From Cryptomeria japonica (lineage: Eukaryota; Streptophyta; Pinopsida; Cupressales; Cupressaceae): DNA of 62,000 nt. This document shows positions 23,003 through 32,914 of the stretch, in pieces. How positions within the stretch are numbered: position 1 is the first letter of the stretch; each line of letters opens with the position of its first letter. The position numbers and the translations under genes are program-made. Under the pieces are notes generated by a model. The model was not told the DNA's origin. It did no database searches and saw only the letters and a list, made by a program, of their open reading frames with translations. Location of the stretch: assembly GCF_030272615.1 (NCBI RefSeq), contig NC_081405.1, forward strand, positions 606,117,677-606,179,676, in the 5' to 3' direction.

Positions 23003-24368
23003 ATGGTTAGGAAAGGTATGGGAGTTGGCTGTGTTGGTGGCCACAATAGAGGCAGAGGTGGGGGATGGGGTCGAGGTTTAGACCACCATAGTTCTAGACC
23101 ACCACCCACTCATGTGAGTGTGGAATAGGAACAATCAGTTCATCAGGATTCACCACATGCAGAAGAGCAGGTTCCTGAAAGGGAAGAGTTGAGACAGATG
23201 TTTCAGGAGGTTCTAGCTAGGCTAGGCCCGAGGCCTGAGGGTGAGCAACCCATCCATGCTCAGGTTGGGGAGTTGCATCAGCATGTTTTAGAGGAGAGAG
23301 AGAGAGAGAGAGAGGTCTCCTAGGAGGAGGGAGGTCCCAGTTGGCCATGACCTAGCTCCCTTGAGTCACATCAAGGACCTGATGAGAACCAATCCTCCCT
23401 TCTTTGATGGTCGAGGCACATGTCTCGAGGTAGAGACTTGGCTGATTAGTTTGGATAGGTGTTTTGCTATGTTTCCATATAGTAGTAACACTAGAGTGAG
23501 ATGTGCCATCATGCATCTCGATGATTTTGCTTCGATCTGGTGGAGGTTAGAGGAGGAGAAGATCGGTCTGATTATCAACACCATTTCTTGGGAGATTTTC
23601 TTAGAGAGATTCAGGGCACGGTTTCTCTCACCATAGTGGAGGCAGACTCAGGCAGATGAGTTCTACGCTTTACAACAGTTTGGTATGTTAGTTGACCAGT
23701 TCAAGCATAGATTTTATGAGCTGAAATAGTATGTAGGGATTGGCAATGATGAGGCTATGCTTGTGTAGCATTTCTTGAGAGGTCTTAATGACCATATCAG
23801 TGGAGGGGTTAGAGTCTTCAAGCCAACTTCAATCAAGGTAGCCATGGCAAAAGCCAGATTGGTTGAACAAAACCTCAGCCGTGCGTATGGTGGACAGTCG
23901 GGGGTACATATAGGGAGTGTTCCTTTCACTAGGAACAAAGCTCATGGGAATCAGTCCCAGTCAGCTACACCGTTTAAGACTCCTCAGGCACCCATTAAGG
24001 GTGGATAATAGTAGCAGCAGCAACAGCAGCCATAGAGACCGAAACAGTCCCAAGGCCAGTAGGGTGACAACCCTCATCATAGAAGGAGCAAGAACTGGTA
24101 GAGGAGCAAATAGGGTTTTCCAGGATAGTCTTCTCATAGTGCATCTCAGGCCCTTAGCAGGGGAAGCTTTCAGCAGTCCAGTGAGTTGACTAGAGGTAGA
24201 GGACTAGGTAGAGGAGCTTGCTACTCTTGTGGGCAGTTCAGCCATATAACCGCGCAGTGTCTTCAGCGTTCCCACCAGAGGGGAGGTCAGAGGTCAGCTG
24301 CATCAGAGCCTACAGTAGGGGATGCTGGTAGATCCCACAGAGTGTTTGTAGTAGTTGATGACCACTAG
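23003..24368 (+). pseudogene. gag: gag of chromovirus 1
   Basis: The structural protein frame begins at ATG 23003 (Gly/Arg-rich head) and shifts frame in a (GA)n tract at 23291-23314. It then runs in one frame through the gag core (SHIKDLMRTNPPFFDGRG from 23361, LERFRARFLSP, LRGLNDHI) and a Gln-rich linker to a CCHC zinc knuckle CYSCGQFSHITAQC at 24219-24260. Stops in the inferred frame are TAG at 23126, 23634, 23727, 23766, 24009, 24012, 24033, 24060, 24099, 24111, 24126 and 24366, plus TAA at 24006. Several lie inside the poly-Gln run, showing plainly that CAG and CAA codons became TAG and TAA. Gag packages element RNA in cytoplasmic particles; this copy cannot. Confidence 0.88.
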
Positions 24369-24901
24369 GCTGAGCATCAGAGGACTGTTATTGAGACCAC
24401 AGATGTGTTGTGTGATATCCCTATCTCAATGCTTTTTGACTCTGATGCTTTAGATTCCTTTATTTCTTCATCCATTGTGGAGCAGTGTGGACTCATGTCA
24501 GCTAAGCAGGTGAATAGGTGGCAAGTAGAGTTGGCTACTGGGGTGCGCATGTTTGTAGATGCCTTTGTTCCTAGTTGTGAGTTGGATCTAGGACCCTTTG
24601 TGACTTCTGTTGACCTTCGAGTCATTCCTTTGGGATCCTATGGAGTAGTGTTGGGGATGGATTGGTTATCATCTCATAGTGCTCATGTAGACGATCGTTA
24701 AAAGATAGTAGAGTGTTTAGATGACCATGGCAGGAAAGTGGGGATTGTTGGAGTTCAGAGATCGATATCCTTACGTATGATTTCCGCTATGCAACTTAAG
24801 CGGTGTATATGTAGAGGATGTCAGCTTTTTGCAGTAACTCTTGAGGATATGGATGAGGGAGAAGTCAAGAAATCACCCTTGATGGTCACCCTATTCTTTG
24901 A
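24369..24901 (+). pseudogene. pol: protease region of chromovirus 1 pol
   Basis: Continues in the gag frame without its own start, so Gag-Pol was one frame. The active-site region reads MLFDSDALDSFIS: the usual D-S-G has become D-S-D at 24438-24446 (GGT to GAT, a G-to-A change). PLGSYGVVLGMDWLSSH (24630-24680) is the conserved second half of plant gypsy proteases. TAA at 24699 is a likely former CAA. A one-base frameshift between about 24850 and 24890 moves the frame before the reverse transcriptase; in the new frame a TGA at 24899 replaces a likely CGA. Confidence 0.85.
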
Positions 24902-26310
24902 GAGTATGCCGATGTGTTTCCATTAGAGATTCCTGGTATGCCTCCGAAGTGAGACATAGACTTTCGCATTGACTTGGTTCCTGGTGTAGAACCTATTTCG
25001 AGAGCTCCAAATCGGATGACTACTCAGGAGCTGAGTGAGTTGAAGTTGTAGATGGAGGAATTGTTGACCAAGGGATTCATTCATCCTAGTGTCTCTCCTT
25101 GGGGTACACCTGTTATCTTCGTTAAGAAGAAGGATGGTTCTCTTCGGTTATGCATTGATTACCAACAGCTGAATAAGGTAACCATCTGGAATCGATATCC
25201 ATTGCCTCGCATAGATGATCTTTTTGATCAGGTGAAGGAAGCCAAGGTGTTTTCTAAGATTGATCTGAAATCTGGGTATCATCAGTTGCACATTCATGAT
25301 GCAGACATTCATAAGATGACTTTTCATACTCGTTATGGTCACTATGAGTTCACAGTGGTGCCATTTGGTTGACAAATGCACCTTCAATTTTCATGTGCCT
25401 CATGAATGGGGTTTTTCACACCTACCTTGATCATTTTGTCCTTGTGTTCTTGGATGATATATTGATTTATTCTAGATCTATGGAAGAGCACGAGGGTCAC
25501 TTACGAAAGGTATTGTAGTGCTTGAGGGAGAATTGGCTTTATGCCAATTTGGTGAAGTGTGATTTCTTCCAGACTCAGGTGAACTATCTTGGTCATGTGG
25601 TATCAGGAGAGGGTGTTTATGTGGATCCTTCAAAGATCCAAGCCATAGTGGATTGGCCAGCACCAACCAATGTTTCAAAGGTTTAGAATTTTATGGGTTT
25701 GGTCGGATATTACCGTCGCTTTGTTAAGAGTTTTTCCTGGATAGGTCACTCGATTACTTCTCTTCAGAGAAAAGGGAAGAAGTTTGTTTGGTTAGAGTAG
25801 TGTGAGTCAGTGTTTCATGCCTTGAAGGAACTCTTAGTCAGTGCTCCAATTTTAGCAATCCCTGATCCATCCAAAGATTTTATGGTATGCACAGATGCCT
25901 CTTTAGAAGGTATAGGTGCAGTGCTTATGCATGATGGACATGTGGTTGCCTATCAGTCTCGCAAACTCAAGGACCATGAGTTGAACTATCTAGTTCATGA
26001 TATGGAGTTGGCAACTGTAGTGCATGCGTTGGTTAGATGGTGTCACTTTCTATTAGGGCGTCAGTTTGAGCTGCATAGTGATCACTGCAGTTTGCAGTAT
26101 ATCTTCATGCAACTGAACTTGAATGCTCGATAGTGAAGGTGGATGGAATTCCTCTACAAGTATGATTTTGAGGTCTGATATATTTAGGGGAAGGAGAATG
26201 TAGTGGCTGATGCTTTGAGTCGTAGGCGGCATGAAGTTTCAGCAGTGTCCCTTGGAGTGGACTTGAGACAGAGAATTCTTGGAGTTCTTCCTCAGTATTC
26301 TTAGTATCAG
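24902..26310 (+). pseudogene. pol: reverse transcriptase and RNase H of chromovirus 1
   Basis: RT landmarks in order: [41 protein letters not shown], PFGxTNAP and the catalytic FLDDILIYS at about 25447-25475. A one-base loss near 25370 shifts the frame at the PFG motif. YLGHVVSGEGV and FMGLVGYYRRFV close the domain. RNase H shows VCTDASLEGIGAVL, YQSRKLKDHELNY and LHSDHCSLQYI (25880-26110), followed by GKENVVADALSRR. Stops: TGA 24950, TAG 25049, 25516, 25684, 25798, 26131, 26185, 26302 and TGA 26134, 26176, each readable as a former CAG or CGA. Motif order and wording fit chromoviruses of the Tekay/Del type. Confidence 0.9.
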
Positions 26311-27699
26311 GATGTTAGAGCTGTGTTGGAGTCCGGAAGGCCTTTAGAGGGTAGATTTTTTGGTTATAGCCTTGAGGGTAATGGCCTTCTTTGTCATCTT
26401 GGCCGGATCTACATACATCCTTTGGAGGGTCTTTGCACTTTGATCATGACTGAGGCCCATCGTGCACATTATTCGACACATCCAGGTGTCAAGAAGATGC
26501 ACGCAGATCTTAGACAAATTTATCATTGGGTTGGCATGAAATGTGACATTGTTGATTTTGTGTCGAAGTGTTTGGAATGTTAGTGAGTGAAGGCGGAGCA
26601 TCAGCACCCAGCGGGGCTTTTACAACCTAATATAGTACCAGATTGGAAATGGGACATCATTTCCATGGATTTCATTGATGGGTTGCCTGTCTCTTCACGT
26701 TGTCATGATGCCATCATGGTCATTGTTGACAGGTTGACAAAGGTTTCTCATTTTGTTCCTATTCAAGCTTCCTATACGACAGCAATGGTGGCTCGAGTGT
26801 TCTTAGAAGATGTAGTGAGATTGCATGGGATTCCAAGGCAGATCATTTCTGATAGACATCTTGTCTTTACCTCAGCATTGTGGACCTCACTTCAGCATGC
26901 TTTGGGGACTCAGTTGAACTTCAGTTTAGCTTATCATCTAGAGACAGATGGTCAGACCAAGCATGTGAATTAGGTTTTAGAGGACATGCTTTGCATGTAT
27001 GTTATGGACCAGCAGTCGCGTTGGGAGGATTATATTTATCTAGTGGAGTTTTCTTAAAACAATGGATATCATAGCTCCATAGGTATGTCTCCCTTTTAGG
27101 TATTGTATGGTCATCCTTGCCATACTCCTTTGAGTTGGGATTGGTTAGAGGATAGGGTGTTTATAGGTCCAGATATTCTTTGAGAGATGGAGCAGCAGGT
27201 AGAGCAGATTTGCGAGCATTTGGCAGCTGCGCAGGATAGGCAGAAGAAGTATGCAGATGCTCATAGGGTAGATCATCAGTTTTCTATTAGCGACTGTGTG
27301 TTCTTGAGAGTGCATCCGTGGAAGAGTCTGATCCATTATGGAAAGGGTTCTAAGTTGGCGCCTCATTTTGTTGGTCCTTTTGAGATCCTTGAGAGGATAG
27401 GACTTGTTGCCTACCATCTTACCTTGCCACTGAGTCTATCCTCCATCCACGATGTCTTTCATGTTTCAGTTCTTCGACCTTATCACCCTAATGTGACACA
27501 TGTTCTTGATTGGAACTCCTTGCAGGTCGAGGATGGGTAGCTTTCCATGGAGCCCATGCAAATTCTTCAACGTTGGGATTTGACCCTCAGGGGTTGCACC
27601 ATCAACCAGGTAAGGGTCCTATGGGACCCAAATGATGAGACCTCGGTGACTTGGGAGGATGCAGTGAAGATGAGAGAGCTTTATTCTTATCTGTTTTAG
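26311..27699 (+). pseudogene. pol: integrase with C-terminal chromodomain, chromovirus 1
   Basis: Zinc-binding HHCC: H-R-A-H-Y-STH-P and KCLEC (26449-26580). The core has WDIISMDFIDGLP with its first Asp, VIVDRLTKVSHFVP, and IISDRHLVF with the second Asp. The C-terminal part has HRVDHQFSISDCVFLRVHPW and a GPFEILERIG block, then LHDVFHVSVLRPY-like wording. After TAG 27538 a chromodomain-like module reads MQILQRWDLTLRG, VRVLWDPND and SVTWEDAVKMRELY (27550-27690). Stops TAG 26581, 26971, 27097, 27538, 27697, TGA 26584, 27181 and TAA 27055; no frameshift over 1.4 kb. Integrase inserts element DNA; the chromodomain is thought to guide it to marked chromatin. Confidence 0.88.
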
Positions 27700-27723
27700 G
27701 CTTCCAGGAGTAAGCCTAGTTTT

Positions 27724-27734
27724 GGGGGGGAGAA
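27724..27734 (+). other. polypurine tract of chromovirus 1
   Basis: GGGGGGGAGAA abuts the 3' LTR start TGTAGTACC. Position and composition are as expected for plus-strand priming. Confidence 0.85.
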
Positions 27735-28864
27735 TGTAGTACCCCTTCTCGATCGGACTTATTAGACTGATATTTGGTTGCAGTTTACTTTTTCAGTTGA
27801 TACATTATTGCTAAATATTATTCAGACGTATTGGATATTATTTCATGTTTATCTGGATATGAGATGTATGAGTTATTTTCAGTATTTCAGTACTTGTGAT
27901 TGTAGCATTTATGGATTATTGCATGGTACTGACACTTTACTTTATCTATACGATGTGTCATATATATGTTGCATGTCTGCGATTGTATTGGATGTAAGGG
28001 GATGATTTTCCTTCACTCACTTCGGTGAGATAGGGAACGTCGTGATTCTCCTTCATTGGTGTGTGTGTCGTGTATTCTATATTTATATACATGCATGTGT
28101 GATTCGATGATGTAGGATATTGTAGGTACAAGTACCGAGTAGGTACGGGGTATCATCTCCACCTGGCTTCACAGGTATGAGCATGCCTTATATGTCCGAT
28201 GGGAGTGGAGGCGATAGCTGTTGACCCTAATTCTTACCCTCAGTCTACTCTTGTGAGTGTCGTTAGTCAATTGTCCATTCCTTTTGTTCGGCCTTTGAGT
28301 CTTCTTGTATTTCCTCAGTTTGCGTGCCATAGTGGTTCGATTATTTATTTAAGTTTAAGTCGTCATTTCATTGTTGGTATAAGCAATTTATACATTATTA
28401 TGCCTTTATGTCTTGAACTTAGCTTATTTGGTTAATTTATTAGATTTAAATGTATAGTTGTTTTATTTTGGAAAACCATGTTTAAATCAAATGGAAAAAG
28501 TAAAATAAATTAAGTAAATTCTATTGCTTTTTGTTTTAAAAAAAATAAAAAAAAAGTTAAATTATTGATTTTCAGTTTTGTTGAAAAGTTAATTAAATTT
28601 CATTATGGGAGAAATGTATTTTTTTCAAAATAAGGAAATTTGCATTTACATTGGAAGGAAAATAGAAAAAGAAATTGTTTATTAAATGTTTTAATAGAAA
28701 AATATTTCAACCTAAAAGCTTAGGTTAAGATATTTTCCCTATTTATCCCTAAAAATATTTTTGAAAAAGAGGCTTGTTTTTAGAAGAAAATGCTTATTTT
28801 AGGAGGAAAATTCTGGAAAAATTGTTTTGAAAGGAAGATCTTGGTTTTGGTTTGTTAATTTGTT

Positions 28865-29157
28865 GAAGGATAGAAGCTCACAAATTTCTTCCAGGAAGCT
28901 CCACAGGTTGGATGGTTTCTACTTTGTGGTTTTAAAAATATATGTTTTTTTCCCTTCTTCTAGGTGTTGTTAAAAATTTGATTAAATGAGTGTTGTGTTA
29001 TGGAATTTGTTTGCTATGAAGTTATTGAAAAAACCCACTCTATTTTGTCATTAAAATGCAATTTCAAACTCTCCCAAATCAATTTCATGAAAAGTTTTGG
29101 TTTAAAAAAAATCCATTCTTCATTTTGATTATGCAAAGGATTTCATTTCCTGTTGTT
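28865..29157. other. segment absent from the 5' LTR
   Basis: TTGTT occurs at both ends (28860-28864 and 29153-29157), while the 5' LTR has a single TTGTT at the matching place. The simplest reading is a short-repeat-mediated deletion from the 5' LTR; an insertion with 5-bp duplication in the 3' LTR is the alternative. It has no terminal inverted repeats and no TG...CA ends. Confidence 0.6.
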
Positions 29158-29666
29158 TGTAGCTTTTAATTCTTGTGATTTTGGGTAGAGTCATGCTGGC
29201 AAAATTTTGCCAAGAAATTCCCCTCATGTCTTCAATTGTAAAAAAATAAAAATAAATCCTTCCTGGTAATTTCCAAAATTGGGGAAAAATTATGAGTTAA
29301 ATTCTTCTTATTCTATTCTTGTTTTGGCAAAAATTCCAACTGGGGGACGACAAACAATTTATTTCCCAACCAATTTGAATTTGGGAATGAATTTGTTTGT
29401 TTTGGGAAACTAATTCCTATCTCTATTTTGTCTCAAAGATTTTTCTTGCTAGTTAAAATTCATTACCAGTGAGTTAAATTAATATGTTGGTTTTATTCAA
29501 TTTTATAAGAATTTAATTAGTTTTATTGTGTTTTATTTAATTTTGAGTTGTGCTAAATAGGGAAGTAAAATCTCTGTTAATTCATTTTTGATGAATTAAG
29601 ATTTGTTAAAAAAAAAAAGAAAATTTATAAAAAAAATTGGAAGAATTAGAGGGGGAGGCGGAGCCT

Positions 29667-29792
29667 GCTACCCCACGGTAGTAGTGCTACCATATGGTAG
29701 CGCCTGCTACCATAAGGTAGCAACACTGCCCTACAGAAGCACTTGCTACCATTTGGGTTTAGTGCTACCATAAGGTAGCACTCGCTACCTTG
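29667..29792. repeat. cluster of CTACC...GGTAG palindromes in the 3' LTR
   Basis: Counterpart of 20866-20990. CTACCATATGGTAG, CTACCATAAGGTAG and related units are visible; several CG pairs of the 5' copy are CA here (CTACCGTAAGG versus CTACCATAAGG), in line with deamination of methylated CG. Confidence 0.8.
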
Positions 29793-30145
29793 CTGTAGCA
29801 GCAGGCCGCCATGAACAAACACACAACACCCCTCCCCATTTTGTTCTTTTTTCATATTCGTCTTTTTTTAATATGTTTTTTTAAGTTTTAAAAAAATGTA
29901 GATGTTAAAAAATATATAAATGTTAATTAATATAAATATTAATTAATAATAATTATAATATATATATATATATATATATTATTTTGTGTTATTAGTTTAT
30001 ATTTATATATTTTGGAAAATAAATGGGTTTGGTGAAATTTTTGGATATAAATGTGATTTTTAAAATTAGATATTATATTTTAATATAATTTAGTCATATA
30101 ATATTATATTCATTAAATATATATTATATTGAGATTAATTTATAT

Positions 30146-30184
<39 letters not shown>

Positions 30185-31774
30185 AAATTTGGAATTAAAT
30201 ATAGATTATGGCTTTAGTCAATTTGGGTAAATTATAATGCAATCATAATCAAATGATTGGAGAATTAAATTTTAAATGTGGTTTCAATTAATCTTATTAG
30301 ACACATGACTTCATCATTTCCTTATGTTAAAATAGATGTGATTTCTTTATTTCTTGAAATCTTTATTGCAAGTATTTTATGTTGTCGACTGCTTAAAGAA
30401 AAGATTGCTTGTTTAGGATTTTGTGTTAATAATAATTGTAGTCAAGTTTAAATGTCATTGCAATTTTGGTGAGTTGTCATTATGTCATATGAAGTTTACT
30501 CCCTTAGTCATGTGTCGTTGTTTTAACCCAGTGGATGTATGCCATTGTGAGTCATGTTTCCACTTGGTCAATCCTGGGTTAGTGATTGTGAACCCTTCAC
30601 TTGTGTTATATCAGGACTATTTATGGCTATCAGTTTCACCATGGAGTTCTCATAGTGAGGTACCTTTCCTGTTAGTGTCCTAGGAGAGAGAGTGGCTTTC
30701 GAGCGGGGGCCGCACCCAAAGTGGATGGTAGGATAACCCCTCGAAAGTCGATTATTAAGTGATAACCTAATAATTGATTAAGGGGTGGGTAGTTATTAAT
30801 TTTAATTAAGATATTGTACCTCACACATGGTTGAGTGCTTGTATAGGCTCAAGGTGTGTGGGAAGGCCTAGAATGGCAAACCTACTGCCTTGTCTTCACG
30901 AAAGGTTGGTAGGGTCCGCATGATGTGTAGATGGAGCTGGGGGTTCGGGAGAGGTTACTAGGATAACCCAAGATGGGGGTCGAGACCTATGGAGACCTAC
31001 CTAGGGTAACCATCTTAAGCCATGTAATGACACTCTCTCTTTAGGGTCACTAGTGTTTTGTGAGTTGAGTCACTTGAATTTTGTGGAGTCATATGTACTA
31101 TCATACTAGTCTTATTGCTTTCTTGAGGGTCTTCTGCTATCTCCTAGCATGGTGGGGTGGTTCCATTATGGGATCACATGGTTGGGTGGTAGTGCCACTT
31201 CCCATCGGATATCTTGGTTCTTACCTTCTTACGACAATCGGCTTCGTTGTTGTTTCTTGGTTCATGATTCTTGTATCAGCTCATGTTCGAGATTATGGTA
31301 TAGTTGTGACCATGTGGTCATTACATTATTAAAATTTTTAACCTTGGCATTGTAGCCTATGTGCTTTAAATTATTCTATTGAAGCCCTGTAATTTATGGA
31401 ATGTTGTAATTTAAAGTTCAGTGGGATGTGTGTTATTTCAATTATCCTTCATCTTATGTATAAATGAATCATTGGAAGTATAAATATTGTAACTCTTTAA
31501 ACCTATCTATTTGGAATCAGTTTTGAGTTTGAGTTAATTATTGTAATTGAATTTCCCTAATTTGGATGGATAATTGGATTAACATTGTGATGTAGTTTTA
31601 ATTTGAAGTAATCTTCGTTGGTAGCCCTTTAGGATGTCATTGTTAGACTTCCACTTGTGTTATTATATGTGCAATGTTATAATGAATGTTCTTATCTTTT
31701 AAAAAAAAATTTGTTGCACCCTTTAGTTGCCTTGTAGTGTGGTTTTCCTTTAGGGTTTCTGGCAGGGCATTACA

Positions 31775-31927
31775 CTATATGATGATAGGATGCAAGATAT
31801 TTATATGAAGCTTAAACTAGTACATAAATGATACTAAGATGAAGCTAACATGATATATCTAAGATTATGCTATCAAAATGATCTAAAATGCTATTCTATC
31901 AAAGAGAGATAATATGCTTAATGTTAT
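31775..31927 (-). mobile_element. element D 3' LTR, segment 2 of 3
   Basis: Resumes D's LTR after the target-site duplication CTATA (31775-31779) and matches about 47597-47766, for example AAGCTTAAACTAGTACATAA and CAAAGAGAGATAATATGC. It ends with GTTAT (31923-31927), the left target-site duplication of the copia-type element. Confidence 0.85.
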
Positions 31928-32712
31928 TGTTAGGATTCCCAAAGATACTGAGAGGGGGGGTGAATCAGTATCTAATCAATATGTAGATTTACTTGACTTA
32001 AAACATGAAAAGCATGTTAAAACTGTGTACCGGTAAACCAAAAATAATACAATAAACAAGAATAACAAAAACCACATGAGACGCACACCATAACACAGTA
32101 TTTTAACAGGGAAACCTGGTGTGGGAAAAAACTCAGTGGGATTTGTGATCCACAATATTCACTTACTGGCCAATAAGGGAATAATACTCTTACAATAGGG
32201 GCCTGCACATGCGGGAAGGCCAAGTGCCTAGAGCTCATTGCTCAATTACAAAAGAAGTCACACCGACTTACAAAAATGGATTATATTAATCCAATTTCTT
32301 GTACTGCTTCAGATTAGCATCTGCTATGCCAGATCCAGTACCAGTTTAAGCTCTGCTACATACATAAACCCTTAACCTATAATTTGCACATTAGGTCTGC
32401 ATAATTTCTCCTATTTCCTAATTACAAAATGATCTACGATGATCTCATATATATATGTGTCATATTACAACTCGCCATGTCAGCTTACAATGATTTTACA
32501 ATCAATTACAAAATACATTTTAAACAAAATTCTTGTCGGCCAGGATGCCAGTATCTTTCCTTTCATTGTTGGTGTTTTGTGTGCCGGTGTAGAGTTTATC
32601 ATTGCCAGTGCCAGTATTTTGTCTTACTGGTATCATATGATTGTAAGGTTGCTATCAATAACAAAACCTTCAATCACCTACAATTTCTCATTGGAGTGTG
32701 CATTTTCCAACA
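31928..32712 (-). repeat. 3' LTR of the copia-type element
   Basis: 785 bp, matching 37812-38585 closely. The + strand begins TGTTAGGATTCCCAAAGATA and ends GCATTTTCCAACA. The polypurine tract lies immediately to its right. Confidence 0.88.
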
Positions 32713-32726
32713 ATCTCCCCCTTTGG
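32713..32726 (-). other. polypurine tract of the copia-type element
   Basis: The minus strand reads GCCAAAGGGGGAGAT directly before the LTR start TGTTGGAAAATG. This sets the orientation. Confidence 0.85.
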
Positions 32727-32914
32727 CATTGATGGCAACACCCATGAGAAAAATCAAAAAGTGTCCAAAAATGATATCCAAAACTAGTCTGCCAAAATTT
32801 TCTTTCCAAAACTGTATGCTCAAAACTATATGCTCCCCCTGAGAAGATGATGTCCTTTTTCTTACCATTTTCCTCATACCACTACTCCCCCTTTGATATC
32901 AATGACAAAAGTTG

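Larger units (their letters stand above)
19214..31774 (+). mobile_element. Ty3/gypsy chromovirus 1, complete but dead (12.6 kb)
   Basis: TG...CA LTRs of 3,638 and 4,040 bp flank 4.9 kb of gag-pol. CTATA at 19209-19213 and again at 31775-31779 is the 5-bp target-site duplication, so both ends are exact. Primer site, polypurine tract, gag, protease, reverse transcriptase, RNase H, integrase and a C-terminal chromodomain-like segment are all present in the order of a Tekay/Del-type chromovirus. The two LTRs differ at about thirty sites in the first 500 bp, mostly transitions, indicating an old insertion. Thirty-three in-frame stops and three frameshifts inactivate it. It sits inside the LTR of element D. 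Confidence 0.92.
27735..31774 (+). repeat. 3' LTR of chromovirus 1 (4,040 bp)
   Basis: Matches 19214-22851 along its length, beginning TGTAGTACCCCTTCTCG and ending CAGGGCATTACA. It is about 400 bp longer than the 5' LTR because of a 293-bp segment at about 28865-29157 and an AT-rich segment near 30080-30130. Polyadenylation would occur here in a live element. Confidence 0.92.

Noticed and set aside
32429-32842. 137-codon + strand frame
   Set aside because: Lies across the LTR and polypurine tract of the copia-type element, opposite to its sense strand.
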